From Henricia sp. BOLD:AAB3569 (lineage: Eukaryota > Echinodermata > Asteroidea > Spinulosida > Echinasteridae), in NCBI GenBank assembly GCA_037783545.1, contig JBBELK010000436.1, positions 1 to 64,000 on the forward strand: a stretch of DNA of 64,000 nt, given 5' to 3'. The notes beneath the pieces were generated by a model. The model saw only the letters and a program-made list of their open reading frames with translations, ran no database searches and was not told the DNA's origin. Shown here one piece after another: positions 28,841-41,600 of the stretch (position 1 is its first letter; each line of letters opens with the position of its first letter). Made by a program: the position numbers and the translations under genes.

Positions 28841-31290
28841 CCCAAATGCCGGCAAATTTGGAAATCAAGGAATTTTCCAACCAACTTCAAATTTTGCATG
28901 CTCCAAACTGTATATATTCCGCACTTGTCATGCAAAATTGACAGATTTTCGCTGGGAAATGACGGAGAAATTTCAGAGTTTAGGGAAAACGGAGCTCGGC
29001 TACGTGGTTATTCCCCTAACCGTGGCTGTTGGTACACCCTGCGCCGCGCTGGTGTACATTTGTACGGCCGTTGACTCGCCCCAGATTGTGACGGGAATTA
29101 GGTCAAAGTGTGTCCCAAATGCCGGCAAATTTGGAAATCAAGGAATTTTCCAACCAACTTCAAATTTTGCATGCTCCAAACTGTATATATTCCGCACTTG
29201 TCATGCAAAATTGACAGATTTTCGCTGGGAAATGACGGATAAATTTTAGAGTTTAGGGAAAACGGAGCTCGGCTGCGTGGTTATTCTCCTAACCGTGGCT
29301 GTTGGGACACCCTGCGCCGCGCTGGTGTACATTTGTACGGCCGTTGACTCACCCCAGATTGTGACGGGAATAAGGTCAAAGTGTGTCCCAAATGCCGGCA
29401 AATTTGGAAATCAAGGAATTTTCCAACCAACTTCAAATTTTGCATGCTCCAAACTGTATATATTCCGCACTTGTCATGCAAAATTGACAGATTTTCGCTG
29501 GGAAATGACGGAGAAATTTCAGAGTTTAGGGAAAACGGAGCTCGGCTACGTGGTTATTCCCCTAACTGTGACTGTTGGGACGCCCTGCGCCGCGCTGGTG
29601 TACATTTGTACGGCCGTTGACTCACCCCAGATTGTGACGGGAATTAGGTCAAAGTGTGTCCCAAATGCCGGCAAATTTGGAAATCAAGGAATTTTCCAAC
29701 CAACTTCAAATTTTGCATGCTCCAAACTGTATATATTCCGCACTTGTCATGCAAAATTGACAGATTTTCGCTGGGAAATGACGGAGAAATTTCAGAGTTT
29801 AGGGAAAACGGAGCTCGGCTACGTGGTTATTCCCCTAACTGTGACTGTTGGGACGCCCTGCGCCGCGCTGGTGTACATTTGTACGGACGTTGACTCACCC
29901 CAGATTGTGACGGGAATTAGGTCAAAGTGTGTCCCAAATGCCGGCAAATTTGGAAATCAAGGAATTTTCCAACCAACTTCAAATTGTGCATGCTCCAAAC
30001 TGTATATATCCCGCACTTGTCATGCAAAATTGACAGATTTTCGCTGGGAAATGACGGAGAAATTTCAGAGTTTAGGGAAAACGGAGCTCGGCTACGTGGT
30101 TATTCCCCTAACCGTGGCTGTTGGGACACCCTGCGCCGCGCTGGTGTACATTTGTACGGCCGTTTACTCACCCCAGATTGTGACGGGAATTAGGTCAAAG
30201 TGTGTCCCAAATGCCGGCAAATTTGGAAATCAAGGAATTTTCCAACCAACTTCAAATTTTGCATGCTCCAAACTGTATATATTCCGCACTTGTCATGCAA
30301 AATTGACAGATTTTCGCTGGGAAATGACGGAGAAATTTCAAAGTTTAGGGAAAACGGAGCTTGGCTATGTGGTTATTCCCCTAACCGTGGCTGTTGGGAT
30401 ACCCTGCGCTGCGCTGGTGTACATTTGTACGGCAGTTGACTCACCCCAGATTGTGACGGGAATTTGGTCAAAGTGTGTCCCAAATGCCGGCAAATTTGGA
30501 AATCAAGGAATTTTCCAACCAACTTCAAATTTTGCATGCTCCAAACTGTATATATTCCGCACTTGTCATGCAAAATTGACAGATTTTCGCTGGGAAATGA
30601 CGGAGAAATTTCAGAGTTTAGGGAAAACGGAGCTCGGCTACGTGGTTATTCCCCTAACCGTGGCTGTTGGTACACCCTGCGCCGCGCTGGTGTACATTTG
30701 TACGGCCGTTGACTCGCCCCAGATTGTGACGGGAATTAGGTCAAAGTGTGTCCCAAATGCCGGCAAATTTGGAAATCAAGGAATTTTCCAACCAACTTCA
30801 AATTTTGCATGCTCCAAACTGTATATATTCCGCACTTGTCATGCAAAATTGACAGATTTTCGCTGGGAAATGACGGATAAATTTTAGAGTTTAGGGAAAA
30901 CGGAGCTCGGCTGCGTGGTTATTCTCCTAACCGTGGCTGTTGGGACACCCTGCGCCGCGCTGGTGTACATTTGTACGGCCGTTGACTCACCCCAGATTGT
31001 GACGGGAATAAGGTCAAAGTGTGTCCCAAATGCCGGCAAATTTGGAAATCAAGGAATTTTCCAACCAACTTCAAATTTTGCATGCTCCAAACTGTATATA
31101 TTCCGCACTTGTCATGCAAAATTGACAGATTTTCGCTGGGAAATGACGGAGAAATTTCAGAGTTTAGGGAAAACGGAGCTCGGCTACGTGGTTATTCCCC
31201 TAACTGTGACTGTTGGGACGCCCTGCGCCGCGCTGGTGTACATTTGTACGGCCGTTGACTCACCCCAGATTGTGACGGGAATTAGGTCAA
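28562..31290 (+). repeat. 6-mer spaced duplication with an extra duplicated monomer
   Basis: The stretch 28,562 to about 29,660 matches 30,200 to about 31,290 at an offset of 1,638 (6 x 273). Shared variants are CAAAG with GGCTATG, TTGGTACACC, GACTCGCC, GGATAAATTTTAGAG, TTATTCTCC, AATAAGGTC and ACTGTGACTG. The monomer starting near 29,381 is followed by a second copy starting near 29,654 with the same ACTGTGACTG-GACGCCC signature. That is a single-monomer duplication; without it the spacing to the next matching block would be 1,365. Confidence 0.78.
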
Positions 31291-33739
31291 AGTGTGTCCC
31301 AAATGCCGGCAAATTTGGAAATCAAGGAATTTTCCAACCAACTTCAAATTGTGCATGCTCCAAACTGTATATATCCCGCACTTGTCATGCAAAATTGACA
31401 GATTTTCGCTGGGAAATGACGGAGAAATTTCAGAGTTTAGGGAAAACGGAGCTCGGCTACGTGGTTATTCCCCTAACCGTGGCTGTTGGGACACCCTGCG
31501 CCGCGCTGGTGTACATTTGTACGGCCGTTTACTCACCCCAGATTGTGACGGGAATTAGGTCAAAGTGTGTCCCAAATGCCGGCAAATTTGGAAATCAAGG
31601 AATTTTCCAACCAACTTCAAATTTTGCATGCTCCAAACTGTATATATTCCGCACTTGTCATGCAAAATTGACAGATTTTTGCTAGGAAATGACGGAGAAA
31701 TTTCAGAGTTTAGGGAAAACGGAGCTCGGCTACGTGGTTATTCCCCTAACCGTGGCTGTTGGGACACCCTGCGCTGCGCTGGTGTACATTTGTACGGCAG
31801 TTGACTCACCCCAGATTGTGACGGGAATTTGGTCAAAGTGTGTCCCAAATGCCGGCAAATTTGGAAATCAAGGAATTTTCCAACCAACTTCAAATTTTGC
31901 ATGCTCCAAACTGTATATATTCCGCACTTGTCATGCAAAATTGACAGATTTTCGCTGGGAAATGACGGAGAAATTTCAGAGTTTAGGGAAAACGGAGCTC
32001 GGCTACGTGGTTATTCCCCTAACCGTGGCTGTTGGGACACCCTGCGCCGCGCTGGTGTACATTTGTACGGCCGTTGACTCACCCCAGATTGTGACGGGAA
32101 TTAGGTCAAAGTGTGTCCCAAATGCCGGCAAATTTGGAAATCAAGGAATTTTCCAACCAACTTCAAATTTTGCATGCTCCAAACTGTATATATTCCGCAC
32201 TTGTCATGCAAAATTGACAGATTTTCGCTGGGAAATGACGGAGAAATTTCAGAGTTTAGGGAAAACGGAGCTCGGCTACGTGGTTATTCCCCTAACCGTG
32301 GCTGTTGGGACACCCTGTGCCGCGATGGTGTACATTTGTACGGCCGTTGACTCACCCCAGATTGTGACGGGAATTAGGTCAAAGTGTGTCCCAAATGCCG
32401 GCAAATTTGGAAATCAAGGAATTTTCCAACCAACTTCAAATTTTGCATGCTCCAAACTGTATATATTCCGCACTTGTCATGCAAAATTGACAGATTTTCG
32501 CTGGGAAGTGACGGAGAAATTTCAGAGTTTAGGGAAAACGGAGCTCGGCTACGTGGTTATTCCCCTAACCGTGGCTGTTGGGACACCCTGCGCCGCGCTG
32601 GTGTACATTTGTACGGCCGTTGACTCACCCCAGATTGTGACGGGAATTAGGTCAAAGTGTGTCCCAAATGCCGGCAAATTTGGAAATCAAGGAATTTTCC
32701 AACCAACTTCAAATTTTGCATGCTCCAAACTGTATATATTCCGCACTTGACATGCAAAATTGACAGATTTTCGCTGGGAAATGACGGAGAAATTTCAGAG
32801 TTTAGGGAAAACGGAGCTCGGCTACGTGGTTATTCCCCTAACCGTGGCTGTTGGTACACCCTGCGCCGCGCTGGTGTACATTTGTACGGCCGTTGACTCG
32901 CCCCAGATTGTGACGGGAATTAGGTCAAAGTGTGTCCCAAATGCCGGCAAATTTGGAAATCAAGGAATTTTCCAACCAACTTCAAATTTTGCATGCTCCA
33001 AACTGTATATATTCCGCACTTGTCATGCAAAATTGACAGATTTTCGCTGGGAAATGACGGATAAATTTTAGAGTTTAGGGAAAACGGAGCTCGGCTGCGT
33101 GGTTATTCTCCTAACCGTGGCTGTTGGGACACCCTGCGCCGCGCTGGTGTACATTTGTACGGCCGTTGACTCACCCCAGATTGTGACGGGAATAAGGTCA
33201 AAGTGTGTCCCAAATGCCGGAAAATTTGGAAATCAAGGAATTTTCCAACCAACTTCAAATTTTGCATGCTCCAAACTGTATATATTCCGCACTTGTCATG
33301 CAAAATTGACAGATTTTCGCTGGGAAATGACGGAGAAATTTCAGAGTTTAGGGAAAACGGAGCTTGGCTATGTGGTTATTCCCCTAACCGTGGCTGTTGG
33401 GACACCCTGCGCTGCGCTGGTGTACATTTGTACGGCAGTTGACTCACCCCAGATTGTGACGGGAATTTGGTCAAAGTGTGTCCCAAATGCCGGCAAATTT
33501 GGAAATCAAGGAATTTTCCAACCAACTTCAAATTTTGCATGCTCCAAACTGTATATATTCCGCACTTGTCATGCAAAATTGACAGATTTTCGCTGGGAAA
33601 TTACGGAGAAATTTCAGAGTTTAGGGAAAACGGAGCTCGGCTACGTGGTTATTCCCCTAACCGTGGCTGTTGGGACACCCTGCGCTGCGCTGGTGTACAT
33701 TTGTACGGCAGTTGACTCACCCCAGATTGTGACGGGAAT

Positions 33740-36700
33740 TTGGTCAAAGTGTGTCCCAAATGCCGGCAAATTTGGAAATCAAGGAATTTTCCAACCAACT
33801 TCAAATTTTGCATGCTCCAAACTGTATATATTCCGCACTTGTCATGCAAAATTGACAGATTTTCGCTGGGAAATGACGGAGAAATTTCAGAGTTTAGGGA
33901 AAACGGAGCTCGGCTACGTGGTTATTCCCCTAACCGTGGCTGTTGGGACACCCTGCGCCGCGCTGGTGTACATTTGTACGGCCGTTGACTCACCCCAGAT
34001 TGTGACGGGAATTAGGTCAAAGTGTGTCCCAAATGCCGGCAAATTTGGAAATCAAGGAATTTTCCAACCAACTTCAAATTTTGCATGCTCCAAACTGTAT
34101 ATATTCCGCACTTGTCATGCAAAATTGACAGATTTTCGCTGGGAAATGACGGAGAAATTTCAGAGTTTAGGGAAAACGGAGCTCGGCTACGTGGTTATTC
34201 CCCTAACCGTGGCTGTTGGGACACCCTGTGCCGCGATGGTGTACATTTGTACGGCCGTTGACTCACCCCAGATTGTGACGGGAATTAGGTCAAAGTGTGT
34301 CCCAAATGCCGGCAAATTTGGAAATCAAGGAATTTTCTAACCAACTTCAAATTTTGCATGCTCCAAACTGTATATATTCCGCACTTGTCATGCAAAATTG
34401 ACAGATTTTCGCTGGAAAGTGACGGAGAAATTTCAGAGTTTAGGGAAAACGGAGCTCGGCTACGTGGTTATTCCCCTAACCGTGGCTGTTGGGACACCCT
34501 GCGCCGCGCTGGTGTACATTTGTACGGCCGTTGACTCACCCCAGATTGTGACGGGAATTAGGTCAAAGTGTGTCCCAAATGCCGGCAAATTTGGAAATCA
34601 AGGAATTTTCCAACCAACTTCAAATTTTGCATGCTCCAAACTGTATATATTCCGCACTTGTCATGCAAAATTGACAGATTTTCGCTGGGAAATGACGGAG
34701 AAATTTCAGAGTTTAGGGAAAACGGAGCTCGGCTACGTGGTTATTCCCCTAACCGTGGCTGTTGGTACACCCTGCGCCGCGCTGGTGTACATTTGTACGG
34801 CCGTTGACTCGCCCCAGATTGTGACGGGAATTAGGTCAAAGTGTGTCCCAAATGCCGGCAAATTTGGAAATCAAGGAATTTTCCAACCAACTTCAAATTT
34901 TGCATGCTCCAAACTGTATATATTCCGCACTTGTCATGCAAAATTGACAGATTTTCGCTGGGAAATGACGGATAAATTTTAGAGTTTAGGGAAAACGGAG
35001 CTCGGCTGCGTGGTTATTCTCCTAACCGTGGCTGTTGGGACACCCTGCGCCGCGCTGGTGTACATTTGTACGGCCGTTGACTCACCCCAGATTGTGACGG
35101 GAATAAGGTCAAAGTGTGTCCCAAATGCCGGAAAATTTGGAAATCAAGGAATTTTCCAACCAACTTCAAATTTTGCATGCTCCAAACTGTATATATTCCG
35201 CACTTGTCATGCAAAATTGACAGATTTTCGATGGGAAATGACGGGAGAAATTCAGAGTTTAGGGAAAACGGAGCTTGGCTATGTGGTTATTCCCCTAACC
35301 GTGGCTGTTGGGACACCCCTGCGCTGCGCTGGTGTACATTTGTACGGCAGTTGACTCACCCCAGATTGTGACGGGAATTTGGTCAAAGTGTGTCCCAAAT
35401 GCCGGCAAATTTGGAAATCAAGGAATTTCCAACCAACTTCAAATTTTGCATGCTCCAAACTGTATATATTCCGCACTTGTCATGCAAAATTGACAGATTT
35501 TCGCTGGGAAATGACGGAGAAATTTCAGAGTTTAGGGAAAACGGAGCTCGGCTACGTGGTTATTCCCCTAACCGTGGCTGTTGGTACACCCTGCGCCGCG
35601 CTGGTGTACATTTGTACGGCCGTTGACTCGCCCCAGATTGTGACGGGAATTAGGTCAAAGTGTGTCCCAAATGCCGGCAAATTTGGAAATCAAGGAATTT
35701 TCCAACCAACTTCAAATTTTGCATGCTCCAAACTGTATATATTCCGCACTTGTCATGCAAAATTGACAGATTTTCGCTGGGAAATGACGGATAAATTTTA
35801 GAGTTTAGGGAAAACGGAGCTCGGCTGCGTGGTTATTCTCCTAACCGTGGCTGTTGGGACACCCTGCGCCGCGCTGGTGTACATTTGTACGGCCGTTGAC
35901 TCACCCCAGATTGTGACGGGAATAAGGTCAAAGTGTGTCCCAAATGCCGGAAAATTTGGAAATCAAGGAATTTTCCAACCAACTTCAAATTTTGCATGCT
36001 CCAAACTGTATATATTCCGCACTTGTCATGCAAAATTGACAGATTTTCGCTGGGAAATGACGGAGAAATTTCAGAGTTTAGGGAAAACGGAGCTCGGCTA
36101 CGTGGTTATTCCCCTAACCGTGGCTGTTGGGACACCCTGCGCTGCGCTGGTGTACATTTGTACGGCAGTTGACTCACCCCAGATTGTGACGGGAATTTGG
36201 TCAAAGTGTGTCCCAAATGCCGGCAAATTTGGAAATCAAGGAATTTTCCAACCAACTTCAAATTTTGCATGCTCCAAACTGTATATATTCCGCACTTGTC
36301 ATGCAAAATTGACAGATTTTCGCTGGGAAATGACGGAGAAATTTCAGAGTTTAGGGAAAACGGAGCTCGGCTACGTGGTTATTCCCCTAACAGTGGCTGT
36401 TGGGACACCCTGCGCCGCGCTGGTGTACATTTGTACGGCCGTTGACTCACCCCAGATTGTGACGGGAATTAGGTCAAAGTGTGTCCCAAATGCCGGCAAA
36501 TTTGGAAATCAAGGAATTTTCCAACCAACTTCAAATTTTGCATGCTCCAAACTGTATATATTCCGCACTTGTCATGCAAAATTGACAGATTTTCGCTGGG
36601 AAATGACGGAGAAATTTCAGAGTTTAGGGAAAACGGAGCTCGGCTACGTGGTTATTCCCCTAACCGTGGCTGTTGGGACACCCTGTGCCGCGATGGTGTA

Positions 36701-38245
36701 CATTTGTACGGCCGTTGACTCACCCCAGATTGTGACGGGAATTAGGTCAAAGTGTGTCCCAAATGCCGGCAAATTTGGAAATCAAGGAATTTTCTAACCA
36801 ACTTCAAATTTTGCATGCTCCAAACTGTATATATTCCGCACTTGTCATGCAAAATTGACAGATTTTCGCTGGGAAATGACGGAGAAATTTCAGAGTTTAG
36901 GGAAAACGGAGCTCGGCTACGTGGTTATTCCCCTAACCGTGGCTGTTGGGACACCCTGCGCTGCGCTGGTGTACATTTGTACGGCAGTTGACTCACCCCA
37001 GATTGTGACGGGAATTTGGTCAAAGTGTGTCCCAAATGCCGGCAAATTTGGAAATCAAGGAATTTTCCAACCAACTTCAAATTTTGCATGCTCCAAACTG
37101 TATATATTCCGCACTTGTCATGCAAAATTGACAGATTTTCGCTGGGAAATGACGGAGAAATTTCAGAGTTTAGGGAAAACGGAGCTCGGCTACGTGGTTA
37201 TTCCCCTAACAGTGGCTGTTGGGACACCCTGCGCCGCGCTGGTGTACATTTGTACGGCCGTTGACTCACCCCAGATTGTGACGGGAATTAGGTCAAAGTG
37301 TGTCCCAAATGCCGGCAAATTTGGAAATCAAGGAATTTTCCAACCAACTTCAAATTTTGCATGCTCCAAACTGTATATATTCCGCACTTGTCATGCAAAA
37401 TTGACAGATTTTCGCTGGGAAATGACGGAGAAATTTCAGAGTTTAGGGAAAACGGAGCTCGGCTACGTGGTTATTCCCCTAACCGTGGCTGTTGGGACAC
37501 CCTGTGCCGCGATGGTGTACATTTGTACGGCCGTTGACTCACCCCAGATTGTGACGGGAATTAGGTCAAAGTGTGTCCCAAATGCCGGCAAATTTGGAAA
37601 TCAAGGAATTTTCTAACCAACTTCAAATTTTGCATGCTCCAAACTGTATATATTCCGCACTTGTCATGCAAAATTGACAGATTTTCGCTGGAAAGTGACG
37701 GAGAAATTTCAGAGTTTAGGGAAAACGGAGCTCGGCTACGTGGTTATTCCCCTAACCGTGGCTGTTGGGACACCCTGCGCCGCGCTGGTGTACATTTGTA
37801 CGGCCGTTGACTCACCCCAGATTGTGACGGGAATTAGGTCAAAGTGTGTCCCAAATGCCGGCAAATTTGGAAATCAAGGAATTTTCCAACCAACTTCAAA
37901 TTTTGCATGCTCCAAACTGTATATATTCCGCACTTGTCATGCAAAATTGACAGATTTTCGCTGGGAAATGACGGAGAAATTTCAGAGTTTAGGGAAAACG
38001 TGGTTATTCCCCTAACCGTGGCTGTTGGTACACCCTGCGCCGCGCTGGTGTACATTTGTACGGCCGTTGACTCGCCCCAGATTGTGACGGGAATTAGGTC
38101 AAAGTGTGTCCCAAATGCCGGCAAATTTCGAAATCAAGGAATTTTCCAACCAACTTCAAATTTTGCATGCTCCAAACTGTATATATTCCGCACTTGTCAT
38201 GCAAAATTGACAGATTTTCGCTGGGAAATGACGGATAAATTTTAG
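33740..38245 (+). repeat. Duplications spaced 12 monomers and 3 monomers apart
   Basis: 33,740-34,982 matches 37,016-38,245 at an offset of 3,276 (12 x 273). The match includes TTTTCTAACC and the unusual CGCTGGAAAGTG. The offset drops by 13 near 38,000, where GAGCTCGGCTACG is missing between two ACG triplets, a deletion between short direct repeats. Nested inside, about 36,000-36,820 and 36,820-37,640 form a tandem 3-mer (819 bp) sharing CTAACAGTGG, TTTGGTC, CGCGATGG and TTTTCTAACC. Confidence 0.82.
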
Positions 38246-38620
38246 AGTTTAGGGAAAACGGAGCTCGGCTGCGTGGTTATTCTCCTAACCGTGGCTGTTG
38301 GGACACCCTGCGCCGCGCTGGTGTACATTTGTACGGCCGTTGACTCACCCCAGATTGTGACGGGAATAAGGTCAAAGTGTGTCCCAAATGCCGGAAAATT
38401 TGGAAATCAAGGAATTTTCCAACCAACTTCAAATTTTGCATGCTCCAAACTGTATATATTCCGCACTTGTCATGCAAAATTGACAGATTTTCGCTGGGAA
38501 ATGACGGAGAAATTTCAGAGTTTAGGGAAAACGGAGATTGGCTATGTGGTTATTCCCCTAACCGTGGCTGTTGGGACACCCTGCGCTGCGCTGGTGTACA
38601 TTTGTACGGCAGTTGACTCA

Positions 38621-38633
38621 ATCAATCAATCAA
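38621..38633 (-). repeat. LINE 3' tail, (TTGA)n
   Basis: On the element's sense strand the end reads as about three TTGA units running into the target. The plus strand shows ATCA repeats abutting satellite that ends in GACTCA. The last three target bases (TCA) can pair with the UGA of the RNA tail, which fits target-primed reverse transcription started by microhomology annealing. The exact boundary is ambiguous by up to 3 bases. Confidence 0.8.
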
Positions 38634-38671
38634 GTTGTCTGCCTCGCAAATGCCGTTGCACTGCTTAGAGG

Positions 38672-38693
38672 GGGAGTTTGCTTACGAACTCCC
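38672..38693 (-). other. Hairpin in the LINE 3' UTR
   Basis: A 7-bp perfect stem, GGGAGTT with AACTCCC, and an 8-nt loop lie just downstream of the ORF2 stop, about 40 bp before the tail. In several LINEs (UnaL2-type elements are the known case) the reverse transcriptase recognises a 3' stem-loop in its own RNA. A similar role here is inference from position and shape only. Confidence 0.55.
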
Positions 38694-38699
38694 TAATCA

Positions 38700-41600
38700 T
38701 CAAAACTCTCCGCTTCTCGCTGCTCGGTTGAATTGGTCGCGATCGAAGCCTGTGGATTTGACCGTTTGTTCGAGAAGGGTTCCGATGCGATTTCCGGACT
38801 GTTTATAGGAATCACAATTGAAAAGGAGCTGTTTTGTATGCCTGCTGTTCGGTTGTCTGATGGTGTGGGCAACAAATTTTTGTCTCTGCTTGTCGATAAA
38901 CTCGGACAAGGGTGTCGACTTGCAGATGGCTAAGATTGAGTTGTTGGAGTGTTTGTATGCGAAGTTGGCGTCCAGCTCGTCGTACAGTTTATGGAGTTCA
39001 GACTTCAAAAGCTTTTTCCGGTCGATTTTTGAGAGTGTCGGGACGTTTTTGCGTTTGTGTCCGCCGCGCACCATTCGCCTGAGGAGGGAGGCGTGCGTAG
39101 AGTTCAGTTTTGTGATTTGGGCGGCGGTGAGTGTCCACGTCTGGCACGCGTAAGTCAAGCGTGCTCGAATGAATGAATTATAAAACATCATTCGGGTGCG
39201 CAAATTGATTTTGTGATTTTGGAGTAGTTGTTTGAGCGACTCGAACTTTGATTTCGTAGTTTGAACGCGCGCATCGACTTCAATATCTCCAGTAGCTGGT
39301 TGGTCAGATTGTAGCTGGCTGCCGAGGTATTTAAAAGTTTTGTTGTTTTTGATGTTGATGCCGTGGATTTGGAGGATAGACTCTGGGTACTCGGAGAGCT
39401 CGGGGTCGAGGTGGGCGTTCAGGATGACGGTTTCCGTTTTTGGCTCGGAAATGTGAAGGTCGTAGGTGTCAAAAATGTCCACAAGTAGGGCTATGCCGCG
39501 TTTGAGGTCCGCCTCATTTTCAAAACATAGCAAAATGTCATCCGCAAACGCGACCCATAGGAGATCTAGGGTGCCGGATGCCGGGTGTTCGCTTCGTTCC
39601 GTACGGTTCGTAGCACTGCCTGGTATTCGATACTTGAACTTAAAACCGGACAGTCCAGCGGCGGCCGCACGCTCCTCAAAAACGCGCATGACCCAATCCA
39701 TAAGCAGGCAAAAATATGCCGGACTTTCTGGACCGCCTTGGCGTACGCCGGCCTGGGTCGGGAAGGTGTTGCTGGGCGGGTCAGATGAGAGGTGGGCAGC
39801 GGTGGCTGAATAAAGTGACTCGAGTACCTGCAGATTTTTTGTCGATTGATCTTGCGTCAATCGATTGCGAACTACTTGCCATAGCCAGCGCCTATTTATG
39901 GTATCAAATGCCGCTGTAAGATCAATAAATGCGGCGTAAATTTTGCGACGCATTCGGGAACTGATGATGTGGGCAGCCTTTGCAGTCAGTATGGCGTCTT
40001 GCGTGCCACGAGCGCGTCGAAAGCCTTGCTGGGGCTCAGAAAGTTGCGCCTCGTACCAACCTGACTGGCGTGACAAAATTATGCAGACTGTAATTTTGCA
40101 CAATGAGCTCGATATGGACAATCCCCGGTATTTTTTCGGATCCTTTTTTGAGCCTTTTTGTTTCCACAAACATGACAATCGTGACACTCCCCATTTTGAC
40201 GGAACGTAGGATGAAGTCCATACCGTTTCCAAGATACTCAACAGTTCGTTCAAGAATACGTCGGATTCACACGCGTGCTTCAGGAGCTCGGGGTTGAGGT
40301 CGTTTGCCGCGCGATTGTTTTTCAGGCGTTTGAGGTTGGCCTTTAGCTCGTCACGTGATGGTGGGCTGTTGTCGATGTTGTTTTCGGCCGAGATGGTGAT
40401 AAGCGATTGCATGAATTTGGGCGGGTCCGAATAGAGGGAGGGCGGGTCAGGCTTGGTGGTGTCGCACGTGAAATGCTGTTCAAAGTGTTGACGGAGTAGG
40501 GTTGGGTCGCAGCCGGAGTTGGGGATCTCTTTGAGCGTGGACTCCTGTTGTTTCGCCCGGCGGAATGCGCGTTCAATGTTCCTGGCTTCGGCTTGCGTGT
40601 TGATGACAGCTGCTTCGGCAGCGAAATGTTGGTTTTTGAGTTTTTGGAGTGTCTTTTTTATGGTTTTTGATAATTTGGCGTAGTTTGGGTGTGACCGGCC
40701 GAGTTTATCGCGTTGTTGGAGGAGAGCAATAATTTCGGGATCATCACGCCACGGGATGCGCGTCGCCGCCTTGTCAATGGGTGGGAGGCAAGCGGTGGCC
40801 GCGTCTCGGAGTGCTCCTATGAGGTTGTCACAGCGGGCGTCAACGTCACGTGGGGGATTAGTGGCGTTGGCGTTCGTGATGGCCTCGGACACCTTCGTAG
40901 CGTACTGTGGGCAGGTACGGAGGTCTTGTACTCGCCTAGATTTGAGGGGGTCCGGTTTGGGCCATTTTATACGGTGGTGCAGGCGGTCGGACTTCCGTAA
41001 TGGTTGTCTAATTGTCAAAACCAGCAAACGATGGTCAGACATGAAGTTGTAGGAGTTGCGGACCCGGCAATTGGTGCACCACGACGAGAGGAGCGAGCTA
41101 GTCAGAGCGTAGTCCAGCGTCTTCTTGTCGCGCCCGTTGTTGGAGTGCCAGGTTATGGCGTGGGTCGGTCTGCGTCGCCAGAAACTGTTCATGATGGCCA
41201 GGTTTTGGCTACGGGCCAAGTCGAGCAGTCTGTCACCATTATTGTTTGCTGTATGACCTTCTCGGAGGGTGGTGTTGCCCTTGAATCTAGTGAAAGTGCT
41301 CGCCGCTGTGGACGTTGCGTTGAAGTCTCCCAGGAGGAGGAGGTGAGACTTCTGCGGTTTGGACTTCAACATTTTACGGAGATTGGTGTACAAGCGGTCT
41401 TTGTTGGCTTGTTCGGCTTCCTCGGTATACATGTACACACACACTACGTCGTAGCGTATGCCACGGACCAGGATGGTTGCTGCTAGCAGTCGCGGGCTGA
41501 CGAAATCGATGTCTTCAACATGCGTGCTCTGGTCGGAGTGTACAAGGAGGCCGACGCCTGCGAGACTTTCGGAGTGGGGGGTTTTGGCATATCCCTTCCA

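Larger units (their letters stand above)
1..38620 (+). repeat. 273-bp satellite array, left arm (about 141 monomers)
   Basis: Head-to-tail copies of a 273-bp unit run without interruption from the first base to the LINE junction. Any landmark, such as the TATATATT tract, the GAGCTC site or the CCCCAGATTGTG block, recurs every 273 bases. By hand count the consensus has 128 G+C of 273 and 14 CpG where about 15 are expected. Monomers differ mostly by single substitutions. From 15,458 to 35,114 exactly 72 periods fit with no net length change, whereas 1-11,300 holds scattered one-base indels and a 7-bp loss of the TATA tract near 7,630. All copies are in one orientation. This is a classic satellite; centromeric or heterochromatic location is inference. 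Confidence 0.97.

Noticed and set aside
1-38620. CRISPR-like array
   Set aside because: The period is 273 bp with no unique spacers; the whole unit repeats. No cas genes are present.
38621-38633. Target-site duplication at the LINE ends
   Set aside because: The bases after the inverted piece (ATTGTGACGG) do not repeat the left flank (GTTGACTCA). The target shows a short loss instead.
38733-41486. Plus-strand open frames of 60-160 codons over the LINE
   Set aside because: They are antisense to the intact ORF2 and have no recognisable motifs.
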